Source: Chloroflexota bacterium
GTDB lineage: Bacteria; Chloroflexota; Anaerolineae; Promineifilales; Promineifilaceae
Length of the DNA stretch: 34,427 nt
NCBI GenBank assembly: GCA_013112725.1
Contig: JABFFZ010000065.1
Coordinates: 1 to 34,427, forward strand
Direction of reading: 5' to 3'
The notes below the pieces were generated by a model. That model worked only from the letters and a program-made list of their open reading frames with translations, ran no database searches and was not told where the DNA came from. The translations under genes were made by a program, and so were the position numbers. How positions within the stretch are numbered: position 1 is the stretch's first letter; each line of letters begins with the position of its first letter. This document shows positions 7,413 to 14,827 of the stretch, piece by piece.

Positions 7413-7555
7413 TTGGCGCGTAGCCGGTAGACCAACTGTTTGAGCATCGTTTTGTCGCCGCCGTCGCTGCCCCACACGGCCGTGATCAACCCCTCGCTCG
7501 TCAATACCTGCCCGACATTGATCATCAATGTCTCTAACAATCTGGTTTCCAACGG
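7413..7555 (-). pseudogene. Duplicated fragment of the PhoB-like regulator DNA-binding domain
   Basis: On the minus strand this stretch encodes LETRLLETLMI, then GQVLTSEGLITAVWGSDGG and TMLKQLVYRLRAKL, nearly identical to the winged-helix domain of the response regulator at 8163-8834. The DNA matches 8236-8380 with only scattered substitutions. It lacks the receiver domain, the rest of the domain (the GVGYSLRQA end) and a proper start. The remnant is in the same orientation as its parent, so both copies flank the toxin-antitoxin module as direct repeats. Confidence 0.85.
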
Positions 7556-7598
7556 TATTGGGGCTGCTTCTCAAACAACTGTGCGCCGGGTATAATCC

Positions 7599-7876
7599 GA
7601 TGGACGAAACGGTTTGCCTGGAACAACGAGAAGAATGAACAACTGAAAGCAACCCGCCGCATTGCGTTTGAAGATATTGTCACGCACATCCGAAATGGTC
7701 AGGTGTTGGCCGTGATGGAACACCCGAATAAGCAGCAATATCCGAATCAGAAAATCTTTATCATCTCTATTAACAACTATGCCTGGATCATCCCATTTGT
7801 CGAATCGAATGCGGAGATATTTCTCAAAACTGCTATACCCAGCCGAAAAATGACCAGGCAATACTTGAGGAAATAG
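7599..7876 (+). pseudogene. BrnT-like toxin gene, frameshifted near its start
   Basis: From TGG at 7619 to the TAG at 7876 the frame encodes WNNEKNEQLKATRRIAF, EDIVTHIRNGQVLAVMEHPN, YPNQKIFIISINNYAWIIPF and IFLKTAIPSRKMTRQYLRK. This is the pattern of short BrnT-superfamily toxins (EKN..L...R.I.FEDIV, PNQKIF, PFVE, FLKT.IPSRK), which act as ribonucleases in known BrnT cases. No ATG, GTG, TTG or CTG occurs in this frame before residue about 29; upstream it runs to a stop at 7535. An ATG at 7599 is one base out of phase: removing one base from GAAAC (7606-7610) would give MDERFAWNNEKN, a natural N-terminus. The antitoxin gene follows after 2 bp. Either a real inactivating mutation or a sequence error. 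Confidence 0.7.
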
Positions 7877-7878
7877 CT

Positions 7879-8139
7879 ATGCACGATGTCTCCCTTGATC
7901 CAGAGGAAGAAGAACTCCTCAAATCGGTTGAGAATGGCGAATGGCAGCCAGTTGCCCAGGTACAAGAGGCTATCAGTCGTTACCAGCAGTATGCAGTAGA
8001 GGCAGCCGGTGGGCAGCAAGAAGTCACGATTACGCTGCCCCAAAAAGATTTGAACCTGCTCAAGGCAAAAGCACGTGAGGCCGGGGTTTCAACCGAAACA
8101 CTCATCATTCGCCTGGTACACGGTTTTGTCTCCAGTTAA
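7879..8139 (+). CDS. Antitoxin of a BrnT-like toxin module (CopG/BrnA-like)
   Basis: 86 residues starting two bases after the toxin stop, the compact toxin-then-antitoxin order of this family. The N-terminal half is acidic (LDPEEEELLKSVENGEW) with the usual ENGEW phrase and an ISRYQQYA helix; the C-terminal half has a short beta strand (EVTITLPQKDL) followed by two helices (LNLLKAKAREAGVSTETLIIRLVHGFV), a ribbon-helix-helix-like pattern. Such antitoxins bind the toxin and repress their own promoter. A -10-like TATAAT is present at 7591-7596 upstream of the toxin. The antitoxin frame is intact while the toxin frame is not, which is the tolerable combination. Confidence 0.75.
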   Translation: MHDVSLDPEEEELLKSVENGEWQPVAQVQEAISRYQQYAVEAAGGQQEVTITLPQKDLNLLKAKAREAGVSTETLIIRLVHGFVSS

Positions 8140-8140
8140 G

Positions 8141-8166
8141 ATGAAGCAGAAAGATTTCTGCTTCAT
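8141..8166. terminator. Bidirectional terminator-like hairpin between convergent genes
   Basis: ATGAAGCAGAAA (8141-8152) pairs perfectly with TTTCTGCTTCAT (8155-8166). It lies between the antitoxin stop (8139) and the response regulator stop (8163-8165), which it overlaps. The T-tract is short, so termination is plausible rather than certain. Confidence 0.5.
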
Positions 8167-8834
8167 GCCTGCCGCAAGCTGTAACCCACGCCAGGAATGG
8201 TTTCAATCTGCACGGCCGTGCCTACCTCTTCCAGTTTAGCCCGCAGGCGGTAGACCAACTGCTTGAGCATCGTTTTATCGCCGCCGTCGCTGCCCCACAC
8301 GGCCGTAATCAACCCCTCGCTCGTCAATACCTGCCCGGCATGGATCATCAACGTTTCTAACAATCGGGTTTCCAATGGCGTCAGGTGAATGGGTGGCTGA
8401 TCGGGGCGCTGCACTTCGTTTCGGGCGCGATCCAGCGTCAGGCCGGCCAGGGTCAGGATGCCCGGCGTGGCTGCGGCCCCGGCGCGGCGCAGCACGGCGC
8501 GGATGCGGGCCACCAACTGGCTGGGGCTGAACGGCTTGACAATGTAATCATCGGCCCCCTGTTCCAAACCGGTGACAATGGCCTCGTCGCTGCCGCGCAC
8601 GCTGAGGATGATGATCGGCGTTTTGTCGTGCGCCCGGATGTGGCGGCACACCCCCAGGCCATCCAACTTCGGCAAATTCAAATCCAGCACGATCAAATCG
8701 GGCGACTCTTTTTCCCAGGTGGCTACGGCCGTCAGCCCATCATGCACCACCAGCGCCTCATACCCGGCGCGCCGCAGCGTAAACGCCAACACATCGGAGA
8801 GGGCGAGATCGTCTTCGACAATGAGGATTTTCAT
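8163..8834 (-). CDS. OmpR/PhoB-family response regulator
   Basis: 223 residues from ATG 8834. The receiver domain (1-115) starts MKILIVEDD with acidic residues E7, D8, D9; the phosphoacceptor is D51 in IVLDLNLP; the Lys of YIVKPFSP is near residue 101. A winged-helix Trans_reg_C domain (about 130-223) ends in GVGYSLRQA. A longer start at 8891 (ATG overlapping the kinase stop as TAATG) would add 19 residues encoded by a repeat element, so I prefer 8834, although no clear Shine-Dalgarno is visible there. The gene is downstream of the kinase at 8891-10978. Position next to pst genes with Pho-like boxes suggests a PhoB role; PhoB-type proteins cannot be told from other OmpR-family members by eye. 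Confidence 0.9.
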   Translation of the reverse strand: MKILIVEDDLALSDVLAFTLRRAGYEALVVHDGLTAVATWEKESPDLIVLDLNLPKLDGLGVCRHIRAHDKTPIIILSVRGSDEAIVTGLEQGADDYIVKPFSPSQLVARIRAVLRRAGAAATPGILTLAGLTLDRARNEVQRPDQPPIHLTPLETRLLETLMIHAGQVLTSEGLITAVWGSDGGDKTMLKQLVYRLRAKLEEVGTAVQIETIPGVGYSLRQA

Positions 8835-8843
8835 AAGGAGAGG

Positions 8844-8907
8844 TGATGCGTGATGCGTGACGAGTGACGTGTGAGCTAGATATTCACGCATTACTCGTCA
8901 CGCATCA
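8844..8907. repeat. Heptamer repeat (GTGATGC/GTGACGA type) forming a hairpin
   Basis: Tandem heptamers GTGATGC, GTGATGC and GTGACGA, followed by their inverted copy. GATGCGTGACGAGT (8852-8865) pairs with ACTCGTCACGCATC (8893-8906). The element spans the junction between kinase and regulator and encodes the last kinase residues MRDE plus its stop codon. Confidence 0.75.
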
Positions 8908-10978
8908 TAATTGGTAGTTCAACCCAAAACGTAGACCCACCTTCCGGCCGGTCAGCTACACCCACACGGCCGTGATGCGCTTCTACCACTGTTTTCACCA
9001 CGTACAGGCCCAGGCCAATGCCATACTGTTCCCGGTCGGCCGAATCCAGGCGCACAAAACGATGAAACAGATTGGCCCGTTCGGCCGGAGGAATGCCCGG
9101 CCCTTCGTCTGATACTGCCAGCCGCACACGGCCTTCCATCTCCGCCAGTTCCACTGTAATCGTGGCCCCTGGCGGGCTGTATTTGCTGGCGTTGGTGAGT
9201 AAGTTTACCACCACCTGGGTCAAACGCGCCGGGTCGGCCGGCAACTCCGGCAAGTGGGCCGGTTCGTCAAAGGCGATGGCCTGCTGCCGCCGCTCCAACA
9301 ATGGCCGGACGATGTGCAGCGCGTCGGTAATGGAATCCTGAATGTGGCACGGCCGTAGCTTAATGGCAAACTCCCCTGCCTCAATGCTGCTGCTTTCCAG
9401 CAAATTATCAATCAACGTTTGCAGGCTGGACAGGCTAAGGTAAGAGGGTTTGAGCAGCTCCCGCATTTCGGCGGCGGAAAGTGATTCTTCTTCATCCAGC
9501 AGTAGTTCCATCGAAGCCTGGAGCGTGCTGAGTGGGGTGCGGAATTCATGGGAGATATTGGCCAGGAAATAAGAACGCAGACGACGCAGCGCCTCCTCCT
9601 GGGTCACGTCACGCAGCACCAGCGCCACCCGCGCCGTAGGCTGCGCCGGGTCCTGCTTGAGGGGGTGTAGCCGCGCCCCGGTCACGGCCAACACGCTGTT
9701 TTTACCTTGCCGGGTGCGAATAACAATCTGGCGTTTGCTGCCGGCGGGCGGCGCTACTTCCAAAAAGCGGCGGCTTTCCGGCTCGGCCAACCGGAAGACC
9801 TCATTGGCCATCACGCCAATCGCTTCCGTTGCCGTCCAGCCGGTGAGCGCCTCTGCGCCCTGGCTGAAAAAGGTAATACGGCCGTAACCATCCAACGTCA
9901 CCACCCCCTCGGCAATAGATTGGATGAGCGTGTTCAGCCATTCCCGCGCCTGCGACTGCTCTTCTAGCGAATGGAGCATCATCTCCTGGCTTTGTTGCAG
10001 CGCCGCCGCCAGGGTATTGATTTCCGCCGGAGCCGCGATGAGGGGGATGGGCGCCAGCAAATCCCCCTGGCTGATTTGTTCGGCCGCCTCCGTCAGCTTT
10101 TGCAGAGGGGACACCAACTGGCGCACGTACCAGCTTCCCAATAACCCGGCCAATAACACGATGACGGCCGTGCTGACGGCCAGCGCCAGTAGCCCCCGCC
10201 TTTCGGTGGCAATCAGATCATTGACCGGCAAGGCTACTTCGGCGAATAGCACGGTTTCCGCCGCCGCGCCGGGCAGCGGCAGATAGGCCACAAAGTACCG
10301 GTTCCCGTCCAGCGTCATTTGCGTTTGTGGCGTGCTGAGGGCGGCCAGGGGGCTGATGTCCGCTTCACCGGCGGCGGCAAAAGCCGCTTCCCCCGTACCG
10401 GGTAGGCTGCTGCTGAAGCGGCGGTCGGTGGGCGAGAGGATGGTATGGCCGACGCCGGTATTGGCCGCCAATTGGTGCAACGCTTCTTCATCCAGCCAGC
10501 GCCCGGTGATGGTTACGCCCAATGGCTGCTGGCTGAGCGCATCTGTCACCGGCTGGTGGGCCAGCATGGCCGGCTGGCCGTTGACCAGGCTGAAATTGCC
10601 CGGTGGTGGGGGGGTACACACGGCCGTGAACGCCGCATCACCTGCCAGCAAACGGCCGTCCTGGCAAAACACCAGAATATCCAGGTCACTCTGTGTCTGA
10701 AAATCGCGTAAATAGGGGGCCAGTTCGGTCAGGGCAGTGGTACGCACCAACAGTTGTAATGTCGGCCGTTCGGCAAAAAGCTGCGCCAGACCGGCCAGCC
10801 GCATCTGCTCCGCTTGCAACAAAGAGTGGGTGGCCTGCTGCGCGTTGGCCACGTTACGCCACGCCTGCTCCTGCAACTGGCGGCGCGCCAGCCAGTAGGC
10901 GGGCAGGCTGGTACTCAGCGTGGTCAGCACAATTAGCAACAAAAAAGCGGCCAGCAGCCGCGTGGAAAAGCTGTGCAT
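8891..10978 (-). CDS. Membrane sensor histidine kinase, PhoR-like, with HAMP and PAS domains
   Basis: 695 residues from ATG 10978; a TTG two codons earlier is also possible. TM1 is at about 9-29, followed by a large extracytoplasmic sensor region (30-262), TM2 (about 265-287), HAMP (to about 340, then a coiled helix), and a PAS domain (about 355-460, IAEGVVTLDGYGRITFFSQG). The kinase core shows the H-box NISHEFRTPLS with phospho-accepting His477, N-box NLLTNASKYS, G1 DEGPGIP and G2 GIGLGLYVV. It would autophosphorylate and pass phosphate to the regulator at 8163-8834. The C-terminal MRDE and stop are encoded by a heptamer repeat. Input signal is unknown; phosphate status is a guess from context. 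Confidence 0.92.
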   Translation of the reverse strand: MHSFSTRLLAAFLLLIVLTTLSTSLPAYWLARRQLQEQAWRNVANAQQATHSLLQAEQMRLAGLAQLFAERPTLQLLVRTTALTELAPYLRDFQTQSDLDILVFCQDGRLLAGDAAFTAVCTPPPPGNFSLVNGQPAMLAHQPVTDALSQQPLGVTITGRWLDEEALHQLAANTGVGHTILSPTDRRFSSSLPGTGEAAFAAAGEADISPLAALSTPQTQMTLDGNRYFVAYLPLPGAAAETVLFAEVALPVNDLIATERRGLLALAVSTAVIVLLAGLLGSWYVRQLVSPLQKLTEAAEQISQGDLLAPIPLIAAPAEINTLAAALQQSQEMMLHSLEEQSQAREWLNTLIQSIAEGVVTLDGYGRITFFSQGAEALTGWTATEAIGVMANEVFRLAEPESRRFLEVAPPAGSKRQIVIRTRQGKNSVLAVTGARLHPLKQDPAQPTARVALVLRDVTQEEALRRLRSYFLANISHEFRTPLSTLQASMELLLDEEESLSAAEMRELLKPSYLSLSSLQTLIDNLLESSSIEAGEFAIKLRPCHIQDSITDALHIVRPLLERRQQAIAFDEPAHLPELPADPARLTQVVVNLLTNASKYSPPGATITVELAEMEGRVRLAVSDEGPGIPPAERANLFHRFVRLDSADREQYGIGLGLYVVKTVVEAHHGRVGVADRPEGGSTFWVELPIMMRDE

Positions 10979-11003
10979 GGTCAACCAATTGGAAGAAGGG
11001 AAT

Positions 11004-11055
11004 TAGGAGATTGGGAGATTAACATGACGCCAATCTCTCAATCTCCCAATCTCAA
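11004..11055. repeat. 8-bp tandem repeat hairpin (GGGAGATT type)
   Basis: GAGATTGGGAGATT (11007-11020) pairs with AATCTCCCAATCTC (11040-11053), a 14-bp perfect stem. It lies between the kinase start and the hydantoinase B stop; a related CCCAATATCTC-type sequence is embedded inside the hydantoinase gene at about 11516-11545. Confidence 0.7.
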
Positions 11056-11075
11056 AACAAAAGATGCCTCTTTAA

Positions 11076-12782
11076 TCACCCCACACCCCACCCGCCACCG
11101 CCCGGCGTTTCCAGGCGCAGCACGTCACCGGCGTCTAACTGCCGGGTGAATTTGCCGGGCAGGGGGATTTCCTGCCCTTCGTGGATGAGGCTGTTCTGGC
11201 CGGGCTGCCCCGGTTCGCCGCCCTGCAAACCATACGGGGCTAACGTCCGCCGTTCGCTGGTGACGGTGACGGTGACGGGAACGAGGAAACGAAAACTGCG
11301 GATCAGCCCATCGCCGCCCCGGTAACGGCCGTGTCCGCCCGACCCCTTGCGCAGCGCATACTCCTCCACCCGCAGCGGAAACTGGTACTCCAACGCTTCA
11401 ACCGGCGTATTCAGCGTATTGCTCATATGCACATGCAGCCCACGGCCGCCATCACTTTGTGGCCCGGCGCCCGCGCCACCGCCAATCGTCTCATAATAAG
11501 CAAAGTGAAGATATGGGGATATTGAGATATTGGGAGATTCGCCTTTCACTTGCCACTTGCCACCTGCCACTTGCTCACCTGCCACCTTCCCCCCAAACGT
11601 CACATTATTCATCGTACCCTGGCTGGCAGCGGGCATGAGACCCGGTAATGCCTGCGCCAGCGCCCCCAGCACTACGTCCGTGATGCGCTGCGACGTTTCC
11701 ACGTTGCCGGCGGCCACCGCGTGGGGCGGGTGGGGGTCGAGCAGCGAGCCGGGCGGAATGATGACTTGCACCGGGGCAAACGCACCCTGGTTCATGGGCA
11801 GGTCGGTTTGCAGCAGGGCCAGCGCCGCACAGCGCACACAGTAGGCCACCGCCGACACGGCAATGGCGGGCACGGCGTTCAGGTTGCCGCGCACGGCCGT
11901 TGCCGTCCCCGTAAAATCTACCGTTATCTGGCGGCCCTGCACGGTGATAGTCGCGGTGATGGGAATGGGTGGGGTTTCCGGTTGGCCGTCGTCGTCCAGG
12001 TAATCGGTGAAAGCGTAACGGCCGTCGGGAATCCGTTCAATCGCCGCCTCGGTCAATTTCTGCGCGTAGTCAATGAGAGCGGCCGCGTGGGTTTGCGCTT
12101 CATCCAGCCCGTAGCGGGCCACAATTTCTTGCAGCCGCTTTTCGCCGGTGGCGTGGGCGGCCAACTGCGCCGCCAGGTCACCATCCCGTTCGGCGGGGGT
12201 GCGCACGTTGCGCAAGATAAGCTGCCACACGGCCGTGTTCCGCTTTCCACCTTCCACCAGCTTAATCGGTGGAATGATAATCCCCTCCTGGTAAATCTCG
12301 GTGGAAAGGGGCATGGAGCCGGGCGACATGCCGCCCACGTCGGCGTGGTGGGCGCGGCTGGCGACGAAGAAATCGGGAGTAAGCAGTGAGCGGTCAGCAG
12401 TAAACAGTAACGAAGCATCGGCTAACTGCTCCCTGCTCACTGCTAACTGCTCACTTACAAAAACAGGAGACACGAGCGTAATATCCGGCAAATGATTCCC
12501 CCCCTGGTACGGGTCGTTGACGATGACGACGTCGCCGGGGGCGAAGGGGGCGCAGTGGGTGATGGCGGCCTGGACTGAGGCGGGCATGGCCCCCAGGTGG
12601 ACGGGGATATGGGCGGCCTGGGCCAGCAGACGGCCGTCGCCCAAAAACAGGGCACAGCTAAAATCGAGCCGCTCTTTGATGTTGGGGCTGTAAGCGGCGT
12701 GCTCCAGCGTCACCCCCATCTCCTCAGCGACGGAGGAAAAGAGATTGGCGAAAATGGACAGGGTTACGGCCGTTGGATTCAT
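11076..12782 (-). CDS. hyuB: Hydantoinase B / 5-oxoprolinase B-type protein with two in-frame repeat insertions
   Basis: 568 residues of the HyuB family, whose members form ATP-dependent hydantoinase, oxoprolinase or acetone/acetophenone carboxylase complexes with HyuA. Family features: VTLEHAAYSPNIKERLDFSCA, HIPVHLGAMPASV, VIVNDPYQGGNHLPDITLVSPVF, VASRAHHADVGG, FAYYETIGGGAGAGP and KGSGGHGRYRGGDG. Two stretches are foreign to the family: residues encoded by about 12376-12463 (VSEQLAVSREQLADASLL onward), between LVSPVF and FFVASRAHH, and those encoded by about 11502-11590 (AGEQVAGGKWQVKGESP onward), before FAYYETIGGG. Both are built from the same short tandem repeats seen in intergenic DNA and keep the frame. 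No hyuA lies in the window, so the subunit partner is missing locally. The DUF262 gene ends 3 bp upstream of this start. Activity is uncertain. Confidence 0.88.
   Translation of the reverse strand: MNPTAVTLSIFANLFSSVAEEMGVTLEHAAYSPNIKERLDFSCALFLGDGRLLAQAAHIPVHLGAMPASVQAAITHCAPFAPGDVVIVNDPYQGGNHLPDITLVSPVFVSEQLAVSREQLADASLLFTADRSLLTPDFFVASRAHHADVGGMSPGSMPLSTEIYQEGIIIPPIKLVEGGKRNTAVWQLILRNVRTPAERDGDLAAQLAAHATGEKRLQEIVARYGLDEAQTHAAALIDYAQKLTEAAIERIPDGRYAFTDYLDDDGQPETPPIPITATITVQGRQITVDFTGTATAVRGNLNAVPAIAVSAVAYCVRCAALALLQTDLPMNQGAFAPVQVIIPPGSLLDPHPPHAVAAGNVETSQRITDVVLGALAQALPGLMPAASQGTMNNVTFGGKVAGEQVAGGKWQVKGESPNISISPYLHFAYYETIGGGAGAGPQSDGGRGLHVHMSNTLNTPVEALEYQFPLRVEEYALRKGSGGHGRYRGGDGLIRSFRFLVPVTVTVTSERRTLAPYGLQGGEPGQPGQNSLIHEGQEIPLPGKFTRQLDAGDVLRLETPGGGGWGVG
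11502..11590. repeat. Short tandem repeats inside hyuB (copy 1)
   Basis: On the plus strand, ATATTGAG/ATATTGGG-type units are followed by heptamers CACTTGC, CACTTGC, CACCTGC and CACTTGC. The second family is also seen in the hairpin at 15608-15633. The block is read in frame by hyuB. Confidence 0.75.
12375..12463. repeat. Short tandem repeats inside hyuB (copy 2)
   Basis: Inverted heptamer blocks: AGCAGTA/AACAGTA-type units, then CTGCTCC, CTGCTCA, CTGCTAA, CTGCTCA. The arms are partly complementary and could form a hairpin in mRNA. The insertion is read through in frame by hyuB. Confidence 0.75.
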
Positions 12783-12785
12783 AAA

Positions 12786-14582
12786 TTAACTGCCGTAAAT
12801 CTCTTGGGTGCTTAGTTGTCGTCCATCTGTCAGAAGTTTAACGGCCGTTACCACTAACTCGGCGCGTCGTTTTAGAAATAGGGCAAAATCATTCCTGATT
12901 TTGTGGCTTTTCTCGTTTGCGCTCAAACTGTCATAACCGCCATTGGCTAACTCATCAATGGGAATCAGATGAGATTGCAACCGCTCTTTTACGATAGCCT
13001 CAGATGTCCATTGATAGCGGTCTGTTAAGTAGCGCAGTGGGTCTTTGCGCCCAATGGAGATGTTTGTTTTGTCGCTAATGAGGGCACAGTTTAGAGCTAG
13101 AAAACTGTTGACTTCAGCTTCTTTCAGCAGGGCGTCAGGAAAGATATGATGATATTGCCGTTGGCCGATATTGTTCAAATCCAACCGTTCTCCGGTGGAA
13201 AAGTCTAAAGCTCCCAGGCGACAGGCAACGGCTAATATGCCACGCCCACGAATGGTGGTCCGTTTAGGCCATTCCACTGTAACCAATTCCTCGGCTTCAG
13301 CCAGCATGTGGTCTGCAAAGATAGGAACATCAGCCAGGCTGTATGGAGAGCCATCAGATTTGGTCTCACCACGAATAATGGCACGTAACCGATTAAAGTC
13401 GGCAAAAGCATGAGTGGCGGCCGAGTTTTCATAGCGGTCTGTGAAAAAGGCATGCCATAGGTATCTTTTTAGCAGGAGTTCGTCTTGACCTCTTTTGTCA
13501 CCTGATTCGGGAATGTCGGCATATAGGGTGGCAATAACGGCCAATACAGCATTGGTAGGCAATCTTTGTTCATCGTAGATGCCTTCGCTCTTGAGAAATT
13601 TTCCCATGCGATCCAGACTGTGAGCCATTGTTGACCACTGTTCTACCATTTTTCGCTTGTTCATATCCCAGGCCCCACGTTCGTTTGGCAGGTAGCCTTG
13701 CAAGAGGGATGATGTGGTAAGAATCTGTTTAGTAATCGGGGCGTAACGAGCTATATCAGGATATTTCTGATTTAGGTCATCTGCTAAATCATGCAGGGAT
13801 TTGCCCATGACATTTTCTACTTCGGCCACGATGATGTCATAGGTTGAGAGAGGTTTACTATTGGTGTTCATGTTGATGAACACCGTTAAAGCTATTGATT
13901 TATCAGTTCTCGCTGGTAAGGCCAGGAAGGGCAAATTATAATTCGCGATGATTGAGCGCAAGTCTTTGATTTTGTCACTGACTCTTCTCTGAAAATCGTA
14001 GAAGTGCTGCAATTCTTCTCGGCCGCCTTCTATTGGCTCAAGGGGTGCAACGGCCTGCTTGATCCAATTGTCAATCTCTTGCTGAATGTCTTCGGGGCGG
14101 AGCAGGTGGGTGGGAATGAGGCCGCGCTGCAAGACCTGGGCAGGGTCATCGCACCATAGGGGGTATTTTCCACCATTTCTCTTGAAATAGCGGCTGCGCC
14201 AATAAATGGTCAAATCATCTCGTTCTTCGTCAAATTCGTAATTGTCAAACTCGTGAATGTAGACGAAGTAAGTCTCGAAGTCGTAATTATTGTGGAATAC
14301 ACGCCAGAGGGCAGTAAGCCGTTGTTGTCCATCCAGGAGATGCTCGTAAACACGGCCGTCTAATTCAGGTGCAGTCGCCAGATGCCGGGAGACAAACTTT
14401 TCTTCGTCACCAACTTCCAAAATCAGGGTGATGCCCAGCGGCAGGTCATGGATAATGGTTTCGATGAGGCTACTGATGCGCTGCCGATCCCAGGCTTCGT
14501 AGCGTTGAAAACGGGGTAATCTGATTTCACCTCGTTGGATTTTGCCATACCATTCGCTCAGTTTACGATTACGGGCTTCCAT
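12786..14582 (-). CDS. DUF262 (GmrS-like) protein, possible nuclease or defence protein
   Basis: 598 residues from ATG 14582. The N-terminal DUF262 domain has RLPRFQRYEAWDRQRISSLIE and, near residue 85, the hallmark LLDGQQRLTALWR (DGQQR; ParB/sulfiredoxin-like nucleotide-hydrolysing fold in GmrS-type proteins). The middle has FINMNTNSKPLSTYDIIVAE, typical of these families. Near the C-terminus QYHHIFPDALL (His478, His479) followed by NCALISDKTNISIG is the HNH-like half found in GmrD/DUF1524 relatives, so both halves appear in one protein. Known family members include modified-DNA restriction enzymes (GmrSD, BrxU) and phosphorothioate-sensing SspE. Base composition looks more A/T-rich than neighbours, and it carries the ACGGCCGT octamer only near its two ends, suggesting transfer. 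No companion methylase or other defence gene is visible. Confidence 0.82.
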   Translation of the reverse strand: MEARNRKLSEWYGKIQRGEIRLPRFQRYEAWDRQRISSLIETIIHDLPLGITLILEVGDEEKFVSRHLATAPELDGRVYEHLLDGQQRLTALWRVFHNNYDFETYFVYIHEFDNYEFDEERDDLTIYWRSRYFKRNGGKYPLWCDDPAQVLQRGLIPTHLLRPEDIQQEIDNWIKQAVAPLEPIEGGREELQHFYDFQRRVSDKIKDLRSIIANYNLPFLALPARTDKSIALTVFINMNTNSKPLSTYDIIVAEVENVMGKSLHDLADDLNQKYPDIARYAPITKQILTTSSLLQGYLPNERGAWDMNKRKMVEQWSTMAHSLDRMGKFLKSEGIYDEQRLPTNAVLAVIATLYADIPESGDKRGQDELLLKRYLWHAFFTDRYENSAATHAFADFNRLRAIIRGETKSDGSPYSLADVPIFADHMLAEAEELVTVEWPKRTTIRGRGILAVACRLGALDFSTGERLDLNNIGQRQYHHIFPDALLKEAEVNSFLALNCALISDKTNISIGRKDPLRYLTDRYQWTSEAIVKERLQSHLIPIDELANGGYDSLSANEKSHKIRNDFALFLKRRAELVVTAVKLLTDGRQLSTQEIYGS

Positions 14583-14827
14583 GTTGTATCACTCCCATTA
14601 ACCGAATGTTTTGTGTTTTGCCAGCCAGAGGATAGCTTGATGATTATACCGTCACAATTTGGATTGAGGCATATTTTTAGGGTTTGAACAGGCATGGCGC
14701 TGATGATAGTGGTACGGAATTGCTATGCACACGCCTGTCACACCCATAGATTATCCCCATTGTCTTTGTTAGAATCCAGGCCAGCCCGCCAACCCGGCAA
14801 CAACTTCTCTCTTTCAAGGTGATTCAC

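Noticed and set aside
7235..7552. Independent small regulator gene
   Set aside because: Only the first 45 or so residues match the winged helix; the rest is a read-through into non-coding DNA and the Pho-like array. It is a duplicated fragment.
8835..8891. Longer start of the response regulator at the TAATG overlap
   Set aside because: It would place 19 repeat-encoded residues before the strictly conserved MKILIVEDD start. Kept as an alternative only.
14583..14827. Small RNA or gene in the gap before the CHRD gene
   Set aside because: No open frame with a ribosome-binding site, no strong hairpin; nothing supportable seen.
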